In this document: positions 28,106-38,112 of the stretch, in pieces
Layout: every line of letters begins with the position of its first letter
How positions within the stretch are numbered: the stretch's first letter is position 1
NCBI GenBank assembly: GCA_008032935.1
Contig: CP032039.1
Coordinates: forward strand, 620,001 to 684,000
Length of the DNA: 64,000 nt
Direction of reading: 5' to 3'
DNA from: Helicobacter pylori
Lineage (GTDB): Bacteria > Campylobacterota > Campylobacteria > Campylobacterales > Helicobacteraceae
Notes under the pieces: generated by a model
The model's input: the letters and a program-made list of their open reading frames with translations, nothing else
The model's database searches: none
What the model was told of the DNA's origin: nothing
Program-made: the position numbers and the translations under genes

Positions 28106-29132
28106 TGTCGCTATTGTTGGGGCTAGTGGGGCGGTAGGCCAAGAGCTGATTAAGGGTTTAGAAAATTCTTCTTTCCCGATTAAAAAATTTGTCCCGCTCG
28201 CTAGCGCTAGGAGTGCCGGTAAAAAGATTAAAGCTTTCAATAAAGACTATGAAATTTTAGAAACCACGCATGAAATTTTTGAAAAAGAAAAAATAGACAT
28301 CGCCTTTTTTAGCGCTGGGGGGAGCGTGAGCGAAGAATTTGCCACAAGCGCTTCAAAAACGGCCTTAGTGGTTGATAACACGAGCTTTTTTAGATTGGAT
28401 AAAAAAGTGCCTTTAGTCGTTCCTGAAATCAACGCTAAAGAAATTTTTAACGCTTCCTTGAATATCATCGCTAACCCTAATTGCTCTACCATTCAAATGA
28501 CGCAAATCTTAAACCCCCTACACCTTCATTTTAAGATAAAAAGCGTTATTGTTAGCACCTATCAAGCTGTGAGTGGGGCAGGGAATAAGGGCATAGAGAG
28601 TTTAAAAAATGAGTTAAAAACCGCTTTAGAATGTTTGGAAAAAGACCCCGCTATTGATTTAAACCAAGTCTTGCAAGCCGGGGCTTTCGCTTATCCGATC
28701 GCTTTCAATGCGATCGCTCATATTGATGTTTTTAAGGAGAATGGCTACACGAAAGAAGAGTTAAAAATGGTGCATGAAACCCATAAAATCATGGGCGTGG
28801 ATTTCCCTATTAGTGCGACTTGCGTGCGCGTGCCGGTATTGAGGAGTCATAGCGAGAGTTTGAGTATCGCTTTTGAAAAAGAATTCGATCTCAAAGAAGT
28901 CTATGAAGTTTTAAAAAACGCCCCTAGCGTGGTTGTTTGCGATGATCCTAGCCATAATCTTTATCCCACGCCCCTAAAAGCGAGCCACACGGATAGCGTC
29001 TTTATTGGGCGCTTGAGGAAGGATTTGTTTGATAAGAAAACTTTGCATGGCTTTTGCGTGGCGGATCAATTAAGAGTGGGGGCAGCCACCAACGCGCTCA
29101 AAATCGCTCTGCATTACATTAAGAACGCTTGA
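28092..29132 (+). CDS. asd: Aspartate-semialdehyde dehydrogenase
   Basis: Reduces aspartyl phosphate to aspartate semialdehyde, the branch point to diaminopimelate, lysine, threonine and methionine. The 346-residue protein has the NADP-binding motif [14 protein letters not shown], the catalytic cysteine in [13 protein letters not shown], and the glycine-rich [16 protein letters not shown] placed the start at ATG 28092 ([13 protein letters not shown]), which has GGAG nearby and overlaps the hisS stop; the in-frame ATG 21 bases upstream is less likely. Confidence 0.96.
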   Translation: MKTYNVAIVGASGAVGQELIKGLENSSFPIKKFVPLASARSAGKKIKAFNKDYEILETTHEIFEKEKIDIAFFSAGGSVSEEFATSASKTALVVDNTSFFRLDKKVPLVVPEINAKEIFNASLNIIANPNCSTIQMTQILNPLHLHFKIKSVIVSTYQAVSGAGNKGIESLKNELKTALECLEKDPAIDLNQVLQAGAFAYPIAFNAIAHIDVFKENGYTKEELKMVHETHKIMGVDFPISATCVRVPVLRSHSESLSIAFEKEFDLKEVYEVLKNAPSVVVCDDPSHNLYPTPLKASHTDSVFIGRLRKDLFDKKTLHGFCVADQLRVGAATNALKIALHYIKNA

Positions 29133-29381
29133 GTTTATTCAAAGATAACAAAGATGAATGTGCATGCGCTTGAATTAAGGATAAGGATCAATCTAACCCA
29201 ATCTCTCAAAAAGAGCTTTAAGTTACTAGGCTTGTGATGTTAAACAAGGGTGTAATTGAATTTCTCAAGGCTTGATTGAGAGAAATGCTAGTATTTGGTA
29301 GGTCAAAAGGAGTATAAAGGCTTACACTCAAGCAGAGAGTGAATGTTTAACTAGCGAGTTATTGCCTATTATTCCATTTAA

Positions 29382-29450
29382 AAGGGTGTGAGTTTAAGGT
29401 ATAAGGGAAACTTGTATCAAGTTTTGTTGGAATGGATTAGAAAAATCTGA
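29382..29450 (+). pseudogene. Second transposase-like 3' remnant
   Basis: The short frame reads KGVSLRYKGNLYQVLLEWIR then KI and stop. It shares RY, NL, QVLLEW and RK with the fragment at 1069-1194, and the DNA is similar over about 80 bases, including ATCAAGTTTTRTTGGAATGG. No start codon or catalytic domain is present. It sits in the 432-base gap between asd and the next gene, a likely site of past insertion. The rest of that gap (29133-29381, 29451-29564) shows nothing else clear. Confidence 0.4.
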
Positions 29451-29564
29451 TTGGATTGACCCTCACAATTTTTCAAACCAATTGTTTAATAGCGATTAAA
29501 TATGGCTATATACACTACAATAATAAGATTTTGAAAAGTGAGATTGTTTTTTGAAAGGATTTAA

Positions 29565-30532
29565 ATGCCTATTATAAGGGTTTTAGTAATGCTTGCAACA
29601 ATGATGATGAAATTAGTAAAAACGGCAAAAGAAAAGAAAGTTTTTAAGAATGTGGGAGTGTCTATAATGGGGATTGCTTTTTGGGAAGCGATAAAAGACT
29701 CGATAAAAAACAAATTAAAAAAAGCAATTGGATATGCGGGAATGTTAAGACTGCGGATGATTATTTAAAAACGCATCCTAACTCATGGTTTAATTCAGCA
29801 ATAGGTGTAACAGCTTTAACAGCCATGCTTATGAATGTGTGTTTTGCTGATGACCAATCCAAAAAGGAAGTGGCTGAAACTCAAAAGGAAGCTGAAAATG
29901 CTAGGGATAGAGCGAACAAGAGTGGGATAGAACTGGAACAAGAAAAACAAAAGACAATTAATACACAGAAAGATTTCATTAAATACGCAGAACAAAATTG
30001 CCAAGAAAAACATAATCAATTCTTTATTAAAAAAGCAGGAATTAAGGGTGGTGCTATAGAAGTAGAAGCTGAATGCAAAACCCCTAAACCCACAAAAACC
30101 AATCAAACCCCTATCCAGCCAAAACACCTTCCAAACTCTAAACAACCCCGCTCTCAAAGAGGATCAAAAGCGCAAGAGCTTATAGCTTATTTGCAAAAAG
30201 AGCTAGAATCTCTGCCCTATTCACAAAAAGCTATCGCTAAACAAGTGGATTTTTATAAACCAAGTTCTATCGCTTATTTAGAATTAGACCCTAGAGATTT
30301 TAACGTTGCAGAAGAATGGCAAAAAGAAAATCTAAAAATACGCTCTAAAGCTCAAGCTAAAATGCTTGAAATGAGGGATTTAAAACCAGACCCACAAGCC
30401 CACCTTTCAACCTCTCAAAGCCTTTTGCTCGTTCAAAAAATATTTGCTGATGTTAGTAAAGAAATAAAAGTAGTTGCTAATACCGAGAAAAAAGTAGAAA
30501 AAGCGGGTTATGGTTATAGTAAAAGGATGTAG
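29565..30532 (+). pseudogene. Helicobacter-specific hypothetical protein, one frameshift
   Basis: ATG 29565 has an AAGGA site and opens MPIIRVLVMLATMMMKLVKT; this frame stops at 29768. The main frame, NVKTADDYLKTHPNSWFNSA to the C terminus at 30532, has only a TTG (29681) without a ribosome site. Adding one G to the GGG at 29738-29740 joins them as AIGYAGNVKTADDYL, giving 322 residues. The protein has a membrane or signal-like segment (AIGVTALTAMLMNVCFA), then a charged coiled-coil-like stretch (KKEVAETQKEAENARDRANK), a proline/lysine linker and a C-terminal domain (AQELIAYLQKELESLPYSQK). I recall the same C-terminal domain in the HP0118/HP0119 hypothetical family. Function unknown. A slip in the nearby A run would be an alternative site. 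Confidence 0.65.
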
Positions 30533-30544
30533 GTATAAGAAAAC

Positions 30545-30580
30545 ACCATAAAATCGTTTTTAGCTTATTTATGGTATTTT
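30545..30580 (+). terminator. Terminator after the hypothetical gene
   Basis: ACCATAAA pairs with TTTATGGT, followed by ATTTT. It begins 12 bases after the stop of the hypothetical gene. The loop is 15 bases and T-rich. Confidence 0.5.
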
Positions 30581-30721
30581 AAAGACTCTATATCACCCAA
30601 TTAGAACAGAGCCTTTTTTAAACTCCTTAGTAGGAATCCCAATCGTCTTTAGCGTTTGAGCGTTTCACAAAATACAAGCGGTTGCAATTTTTAGCGGTGT
30701 TTCATGAAGAATGATTTTATA

Positions 30722-30741
30722 CCTCTCTTTATAAAGAGAGG
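30722..30741. terminator. Palindromic hairpin between convergent genes
   Basis: A perfect 20-base palindrome (CCTCTCTTTATAAAGAGAGG) is followed on the plus strand by GTTTTCATTTT. It lies 20 bases from the 3' end of the leftward carbonic anhydrase gene and probably ends transcription from one or both sides. Confidence 0.6.
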
Positions 30742-30761
30742 GTTTTCATTTTAGCGGATCT

Positions 30762-31517
<756 letters not shown>

Positions 31518-31780
31518 TTATTCTAAAATTCTAAAATATTAAAAAGCAATGGGTTAATTCTAGCGCTTAATCAATAATGACCGCAGTTACAAAAAATAGA
31601 TTGGTTAAAAGTTGGAAATGATTTTAAATTCTGTTTTATATGGTAACAACTCCATTAAATTAATGCACCTATGGAGCGGAAATATTTGTTTTAACCACCC
31701 CCCAATTTACAAGCGGTTAAAATTTTTGTTTTATACTCCAAGTTTTCAAACGGAATAAAATTTAACCCCTTAAGATTTAA

Positions 31781-32955
31781 ATGATGATAACCAAACAATC
31801 GTATCAAAAGTTCGCCTTAATGCGGGTTTTTGTGTTTTCGCTTTCGGCGTTTATTTTTAACACCACGGAGTTTGTCCCTGTCGCGCTCTTATCAGATATT
31901 GCGAAAAGCTTTGAAATGGAGAGCGCAACAGTGGGGCTTATGATCACTGCTTATGCATGGGTGGTGTCTCTTGGCTCATTGCCCTTGATGCTGCTTAGCG
32001 CTAAAATTGAAAGGAAACGCTTATTGCTTTTTCTTTTCGCCCTTTTTATTGCTAGCCATATCCTTTCAGCGTTAGCGTGGAATTTTTGGGTGCTACTCCT
32101 TTCTCGTATGGGTATCGCTTTTGCCCACTCTATTTTTTGGTCCATCACGGCTTCTTTAGTCATTCGTGTCGCACCAAGAAATAAAAAACAGCAAGCCTTA
32201 GGGTTATTAGCGCTAGGGAGTTCGTTAGCGATGATTTTAGGGTTGCCGCTTGGGAGGATCATTGGGCAAATTTTGGATTGGCGCTCTACTTTTGGCGTGA
32301 TCGGGGGCGTTGCGACTCTTATAATGTTGCTGATGTGGAAATTGCTCCCGCATCTACCGAGTAGAAACGCCGGCACGCTCGCAAGTGTCCCTATATTGAT
32401 GAAACGGCCGCTTTTAGTGGGGATTTATGTGCTTGTGATCATGGTTATCTCTGGGCATTTCACCACTTATAGCTATATTGAGCCTTTTATCCTTCAAATC
32501 AGCCAATTTTCTCCTGACATTACGACGCTAATGTTGTTTGTGTTTGGGTTAGCAGGCGTGGTGGGGAGTTTTTTATTCGGCCGTTTGTATGCAAAAAATT
32601 CAAGAAAATTTATCGCTTTTGCAATGGTTTTAGTCATTTGCCCGCAACTCTTGCTTTTTGTGTTTAAAAATTCAGAGTGGGTGGTTTTCTTGCAAATTTT
32701 CTTATGGGGGTTGGGATCACTTCGCTTACGATTTCCTTGCAAATGAGGGTGTTACAGCTCGCGCCAGATGCCACGGATGTCGCGAGCGCGATTTTTTCGG
32801 GGAGCTATAATGTGGGGATTGGATCAGGAGCGCTGTTTGGCAGTATTGTGATCCACCAATTAGGGCTAGGGTATATTGGCTTTGTGGGTGGGGCTTTAGG
32901 GTTGTTGGCGCTGTTTTGGCTTAGATTCATTACGATAAAGTTTAAAAAAACATAA
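31781..32955 (+). pseudogene. Sugar-efflux-type MFS transporter, one frameshift
   Basis: The first 313 or so codons encode ten or more membrane helices of a major facilitator of the SotB/AraJ drug or sugar efflux type, including FNTTEFVPVALLSDIA near the start and the loop motif RLGR-like GLPLGRIIGQ. After WVVFLQIFLWG the frame runs to a stop at 32746. The rest (VGITSLTISLQMRVLQLAPD to KFKKT) continues in another frame to 32955. One extra G in the GGGGG at 32706-32710 restores LWGVGITSL and a 391-residue protein, the length I remember for HP1185. The G tract makes phase variation possible, but the run is short. As written, the last two membrane helices are lost. Confidence 0.85.
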
Positions 32956-33125
32956 AGAGCGTTAAAAGGATTAGCCCAATATAAGGAAAATCCCTTTCGC
33001 GCTAAAAACCATTTTTAAAATTTAGTGATACGGCTTGAATCCAACCGCGCTAACGGATAGATTGTCTCTCTTTTTATGTTAAAATAGAAAAATTTGTCAT
33101 AAATTTTAAGCGGTGTGTGGTTTAA

Positions 33126-34505
33126 ATGCTCAAAAAAAAGATTGATTTGCATAAAGATTCGATAAGAAAGCTCTTTTTTTATTATTTTATCCCTTTAGCT
33201 TTTTCTATGATTTCACTTTCCACTTATTCTATGATAGATGGCATGTTTGTGGGCAAGAAACTGGGTAAAGAAGCGATCGCTGCGGTCAATATCGCATGGC
33301 CTATTTTTCCAGGGCTTATTGCGTATGAATTGCTTTTTGGTTTTGGGGCAGCGAGTATTGTGGGGTATTTTTTGGGTCAAAATAAAACCCATAGGGCTAG
33401 GCTTGTGTTTAGCAGCGTGTTTTATTTTGTCGCTATAAGCGCCTTTATTTTGAGCATGGCGTTATTGCCTTTTAGCGAAACTATCGCGCGTTTTTTTGGG
33501 AGCAATGACGCTTTATTGAGCATGTCCAAACGCTACATTGAAATCATTTTAATGGGCGCGGTTTTTATGGTTTTGCACCCTTTAGCGGATGTTTTTGTGG
33601 TGAATGACAAACGCCCCATTTTAGCGATGGTAGCGATGCTGATTGGCTCGTTAGCGAATATCTTTTTCAACTATTGGTTTATTTTTGTTTTGGAAGTGGG
33701 GGTTCAAGGCAGCGCGATAGCCACCGTGATAGGGCATGCGATAGGGGTTTTAGTCTTAATGCAGCATTTTTGGTTTAAAAAAGGGCAATTGTATTTTATC
33801 AAACGATTTTCTTTATCTTCAGTCATTTCTTCAGCTAAAAGCGGCGTGCCTCAAAGCACGGCAGAATTTAGCGCTTCTATTATGATTTTATTGTTTAATA
33901 CTGCTATCATGCACACGGCTGGGGAAAGGTTTGTGAGCATGTATGGGATCGTTATGTATAATGCGATTATCTTTTTTACGACTTTGTTTGCGATTTCTCA
34001 AGGCATCCAACCGATCGCGAGCTTTAGCTATGGGGCTAGAAATTTAGAGCGCGTGAAAGAGGTGTTTGTTTTTGGTTTGAAAGCGGCGTTTTGTATAGGG
34101 GTTGTTTTCTATGGCGTTTATTATTTCTTAGATGAATTTTTAATCAAGCTTTATTTGCAGCCAAGCGAACAAGACCCCCTTTTTATGCAAGAGACTAAAA
34201 GAGCGATGAATATTTATTATGTGGGCTATGTTTTTTTAGGCATGACTTTGTTGTGCGCGGTGTTTTTCCAATCTATTCAACGCACTAAAAGTTCGTTTAT
34301 CATCACCCTTTCGCACACGCTGGGGTTTATCGTTATTTTATTGCCGATTTTAAGTCATTTCTATGGGATTAATGGCGTTTGGGTAACTTACCCTATTGCT
34401 CAATTTTTAGCGTTTTTAGTAGCGTTAGGGGTAACTTATTACGAAATCAAAAAAGGGGTTTTTACCACTTATAAAGAGAAAAGCCCTATCGCTTTGAAAA
34501 CTTAA
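33126..34505 (+). CDS. MATE-family efflux transporter
   Basis: A 459-residue inner-membrane protein with about twelve helices. It shows the MATE pattern of two homologous halves: PLAFSMISLSTYSMIDGMFV at helix 1, GKEAIAAVNIAWPIF at helix 2, VQGSAIATVIGHAIG at helices 5-6 and GVPQSTAEFSASIMI at the start of the second half. It would expel cationic compounds using a Na+ or H+ gradient. It starts at ATG 33126 after GTGTGG. Transcribed with the antiporter gene that follows 25 bases later. Confidence 0.9.
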   Translation: MLKKKIDLHKDSIRKLFFYYFIPLAFSMISLSTYSMIDGMFVGKKLGKEAIAAVNIAWPIFPGLIAYELLFGFGAASIVGYFLGQNKTHRARLVFSSVFYFVAISAFILSMALLPFSETIARFFGSNDALLSMSKRYIEIILMGAVFMVLHPLADVFVVNDKRPILAMVAMLIGSLANIFFNYWFIFVLEVGVQGSAIATVIGHAIGVLVLMQHFWFKKGQLYFIKRFSLSSVISSAKSGVPQSTAEFSASIMILLFNTAIMHTAGERFVSMYGIVMYNAIIFFTTLFAISQGIQPIASFSYGARNLERVKEVFVFGLKAAFCIGVVFYGVYYFLDEFLIKLYLQPSEQDPLFMQETKRAMNIYYVGYVFLGMTLLCAVFFQSIQRTKSSFIITLSHTLGFIVILLPILSHFYGINGVWVTYPIAQFLAFLVALGVTYYEIKKGVFTTYKEKSPIALKT

Positions 34506-34530
34506 CCAATAAATAAGGTAAAATTAAGAC

Positions 34531-35682
34531 ATGCATGCAGAATTTTTCACTTTCGCGCTCATTATGCTTTTAATCGTAATAGCTCCCTATATGTCTAGAA
34601 TCTCTCGTTTGCCCATCACGGTCGTGGAGATTTTATTTGGATCTGTTGGGGCGTATGTGGGTTTTATTGAGCCTACTAAGGGCTTTGAAATCATGTCCGA
34701 AATTGGCTTTTTATTTTTAATGTTTTTATGCGGTTTGGAAGTGGAGATTTATTTGTTTAAAAAATTAGGGGTTTCTCTTTTAAAACGCATTTTTGCTTAT
34801 CTGTTGATTTTATACACGCTTTCATTCATCCTCACTTTTAGCCTTAATTTAGAGCCTATTTTTATGGTGATTTTCCCTATTATCAGTTTGGGCATGATCA
34901 TGACTTTAGTCAAAGATTATCGTAAAGAGATTTTGTGGCTTGATTTGGTTTTGAAAGTGGGCGTTATTGGGGAATTGTTAAGCATTTTTGGTTTGGTGGT
35001 CGTGGATGGGGTGTATTCGCATGGTTTGGGCATGGATTTGATTAAAGATTTAGGCATTCTCATTGTTTTTTTAATCTTAATTATCGTGGCGTTTCAAATC
35101 TTTAAGACTTTGTTTTGGTGGTTCCCGCATTTAAAGCTTTTTGTGATGCCTAAAAGCAGTCAGTTCAACCAAGATGTGCGTTTTTCGCTCATGCTCTTTT
35201 TTTCACTGGTTGCGATCGTGGTGTGGCTCAAAATAGAAATGGTTTTAGGGGCGTTTTTGGCGGGGTTAGTCGTTTCTACTTTTTTCCCTCATAAATCAGA
35301 GCTGATCCACAAGCTCAATGATGTGGGTTTTGGGTTTTTTGTGCCTTTGTTTTTCATCCATGTAGGCTCTACTTTAGACTTAAAATTAGTGTTTTTAAAC
35401 CCGCATTTGATCCTTCAAGGGATATTGATTGTCATAGCGATGTTGAGTTTGCACTTGATCACTTCAACCTTATTGTGGCGCAAATACTTTAAAGAAGCCA
35501 AGCATTTATTTTCATTCGCCTTAGGGGCTTCTATGCCTTTAACTTTTTTAGTAACCACCGCAGCAGTGGGTTTAAAAGCGCAAGCGATCTCGCAAAACAC
35601 CTACTACGCATTGCTTATGGCGGCTATTTTTGAAGGGGTATTATTCACGATTGCGATCAAAATACTCAACAAAAAAGCTTAA
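34531..35682 (+). CDS. Na+/H+ antiporter, CPA2 family
   Basis: A 383-residue membrane protein with about twelve helices, related to Enterococcus NapA and KefB/GerN exchangers. Key stretches are RLPITVVEILFGSVGAYVGF, the EIGFLFLMFLCGLEVEI helix characteristic of CPA2, the discontinuous-helix region with MVLGAFLAGLVVSTFFPHKS, and VPLFFIHVGSTLDLKL. HP1183 is annotated napA; note that the same symbol is used for the unrelated neutrophil-activating protein, so I leave the symbol empty. It converges with the TtcA-like gene, with only eight bases between. Confidence 0.88.
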   Translation: MHAEFFTFALIMLLIVIAPYMSRISRLPITVVEILFGSVGAYVGFIEPTKGFEIMSEIGFLFLMFLCGLEVEIYLFKKLGVSLLKRIFAYLLILYTLSFILTFSLNLEPIFMVIFPIISLGMIMTLVKDYRKEILWLDLVLKVGVIGELLSIFGLVVVDGVYSHGLGMDLIKDLGILIVFLILIIVAFQIFKTLFWWFPHLKLFVMPKSSQFNQDVRFSLMLFFSLVAIVVWLKIEMVLGAFLAGLVVSTFFPHKSELIHKLNDVGFGFFVPLFFIHVGSTLDLKLVFLNPHLILQGILIVIAMLSLHLITSTLLWRKYFKEAKHLFSFALGASMPLTFLVTTAAVGLKAQAISQNTYYALLMAAIFEGVLFTIAIKILNKKA

Positions 35683-35690
35683 ATGAAAGC

Positions 35691-36452
35691 TTAAGCGTCT
35701 AAATATTTAGAATCGCTAAAGCTGTTCGCTTGAACATTGTTGAATGCGTTTTCTAAGCTGTCAAAGAAACGAGGGTGCAAGTTTTGCATTTCTTTTAAGA
35801 AATTTTTGGTGGCTAATCGCGCGATAGGGGGCTTATCAGAGGTGGGCTGTTTGGCCGGGCAATTGCAATCAGGAGCAACCGGAATATTTTGAGAAGTGAC
35901 AAAATGAATGCTGCTGGCTTCTCGCACTTTAATCAAAGGGCGGATCACCAACAAGCCGTTTTCAGCCCTATAAATGGGGGGCATGCTCCTTAAACTCCCG
36001 TTATAAGTGAAATTCATAAAAAAGCTCTCCACCGCATCGTCTAAATGGTGCGCGATAGCGACTTTATTATAGCCTTCTTCTAAAGCTTTAGAATACAAAG
36101 TCCCTCTCCTCAAACGAGAACAAAACGAACAAAACGAGCTTTTTTCACGGCGTTTTTCGTTGATCGTGGCAGCGATTTGGGTGTAAATGATCTCATGCTC
36201 AATACCTTGCTCTTGGCACAAATCGCTCAACCATTTTAAATCTTCACCCAAACCATAATGCACGGTAACCGCTTTAAAATCAAATTTGAAAGGGGCATGT
36301 TTTTGCATCCTGGCTAAGATGCAAGCGAGCATGATAGAATCCTTGCCCCCACTCAATCCTAATAAGATTTTATCGCCTTCTTCTATGAGTTTGTAAGTGG
36401 CGTTGGTCTTGCCTACAATGTGCAAGACTTTTTTAGAAATTTCATAGGCCAT
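35691..36452 (-). CDS. tRNA 2-thiocytidine synthetase-like (TtcA family) PP-loop protein
   Basis: A 253-residue PP-loop ATPase. The ATP-binding loop is LLGLSGGKDSIMLACILA near residue 30. It has CSFCSRLRRGTLYSKA near residue 108 and PDCNCPAKQPTSDKPPIA near residue 193, giving the cysteines that bind an iron-sulfur cluster in TtcA. AIAHHLDDAVESFFMNFTYN is the second signature. It would thiolate cytidine 32 of some tRNAs. It lies 18 bases after the leftward MFS gene and is probably co-transcribed with it. Confidence 0.87.
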   Translation of the reverse strand: MAYEISKKVLHIVGKTNATYKLIEEGDKILLGLSGGKDSIMLACILARMQKHAPFKFDFKAVTVHYGLGEDLKWLSDLCQEQGIEHEIIYTQIAATINEKRREKSSFCSFCSRLRRGTLYSKALEEGYNKVAIAHHLDDAVESFFMNFTYNGSLRSMPPIYRAENGLLVIRPLIKVREASSIHFVTSQNIPVAPDCNCPAKQPTSDKPPIARLATKNFLKEMQNLHPRFFDSLENAFNNVQANSFSDSKYLDA

Positions 36453-36470
36453 TTTTGATCCTTAATTGTT

Positions 36471-37801
36471 TTATTTTCTAAAGTTTTGCGCTAAGCGAAT
36501 GATTTCTTCTTCGCTAATGTGATCGGAATTATATTTCACAATAATGATTTCTTCGCTAATATTGACATACCATTCAATGATTTTATCCCCTAAAGTTTCA
36601 AATTGTTCCTCATTATAAGCGTCTAAGGGGAAATAGACATTTTTTTGCTTGGAAGGGTTGTGGAGTAAAAAGAGCGATAGTCCCCAAATAAGCCCTAAAG
36701 CTACAACGATTAAGCTTGTGTTAGAAACGCCTAAATGATGATAGCTCAACCCCCCGCTCACGCCCCCAACAAAGCTCCCTAAATAGCCAAAAGTAGTGAA
36801 TTGCCCTAAAACCTTGCCTTTTTCGTTTGCTTTAGCGAATTTAGACGCTAAAGATTGCATGATAGGCTCTAAGGTAGCAAAGCCAATAAAGAAAAACGCC
36901 ACCCCAACAATAAAAAGCCATAAATATTTCCCTAAAAAGCTAGAGTCGGCTAAAAACAAGCACAAATAACTCACAATAAACAACAACACGCCAGAAAGCA
37001 TCACCCCTTTAGGCTTATTGTATTTTTCAGCCATAACGCTCGCTACTCCCATGCTTAAAACCCCTAATAAGGCTCCAGGCACATACACCAAGATCAAAAA
37101 GCTTTCATCTTTATGAAATTCATTCACTAAGGCTAAAGGGATCAGCACAAAAATAAGCGTCATGAACGCTTTTTCAAAAAAAGAGCTTAGATACAAAAGA
37201 TACAAGGCTTTAGAGTTGGGTTGGTAAGCTTTTATGTTTTTGATCTGGTAAGAAATTTTAGGGGCGTCTTTGACTTTTAAAAGCATTAACAAACTCAATA
37301 AAGTTAAGATCGCAGTGAGCAAGAAGAGCCATTTTGCCCCCCCAAAAAACGCCACAACCCCAGGGCCAATCGCCATGCTTATAGTGAAGCTAATGAAAAT
37401 AAACGCCCCCATGATCGCCATGGCTTTGGTGCGCTCTTCTTCTTTCACTTCATCAGCCACCATCGCGCTAATAACCCCCCTAAAGCCCCCATGCCTTGAA
37501 TGAAGCGCCCGATAACGAGCGTAATAATATCATTCGCTATAAAGCACACTAACGATCCAACCAAAAACAACAACAAGCACACCATAACCACCACTTTACG
37601 GCCTATTTTATCGCTAAGAATGCCCATGGGGGTTTGAAAAATAATTTGCGTGAGATACGCCCCGCCCACAGCCAACCCCACGAGTAAGGGGCTGCTTGAA
37701 TGGAAACTATCCGCATACAAACTAATGACCGGCAAAACAATAAAAAGCCCCAAAAACCGCAACGACGACACTAACGCTAATGGAAAAATTTTCTTAAACA
37801 T
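36471..37801 (-). pseudogene. MFS drug efflux transporter, one frameshift
   Basis: ATG 37801 opens MFKKIFPLALVSSLRFLGLF with the MFS loop motif GILSDKIGRKVVV and runs out of frame after FIQGMGALGG. The remaining helices (SAMVADEVKEEERTKAMAIM to LAQNFRK) are one base off. One more base in the C6 run at 37475-37480 (G6 on the coding strand) joins them as GALGGVISAMVADE, giving 443 residues, the size I recall for HP1181. The C-terminal 70 residues form a soluble tail (EQFETLGDKIIEWYVNISEE). As written, a protein from the internal start would lack the first four helices. Homopolymer slippage, mutation or sequencing error are all possible. Confidence 0.87.
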
Positions 37802-37934
37802 GCGGGTTATTTTACAAGAAAATGCCCAACTTTTGTCATCAATTTGAGGAAGTAGGATTGATAATAAAAGTTTAATGTAATTTTAATGGATTTTTAAGAA
37901 AATTTTTTGTATAATCTCATTCTTTTATTTTTTT

Positions 37935-38012
37935 GTCAAGGTAGCTCAGCTGGTTTAGAGCGCTGGTCTCATAAGCCGGAGGTCGGGGGTTCAAGTCCCC
38001 CTCTTGACACCA
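37935..38012 (+). tRNA. tRNA with CAT anticodon (elongator Met or Ile2)
   Basis: A 78-base tRNA. Acceptor GTCAAGG pairs with TCTTGAC (with a G-T pair), then A and CCA. Anticodon stem CTGGT/GCCGG encloses CTCATAA, giving CAT. The G1-C72 pair rules out an initiator. Whether it is elongator tRNA-Met or the lysidine-modified tRNA-Ile cannot be decided by eye. It has a long T-rich leader between the MFS gene and nupC. Confidence 0.93.
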
Positions 38013-38112
38013 TGATTTGATTTAAACTTCATTTAATATTCATTTAATCTTTTTTTTAGCAAACCTAAACTACAATAGCGTTGCATCTTTTAATTTCTTT
38101 AGGGATTTGACG

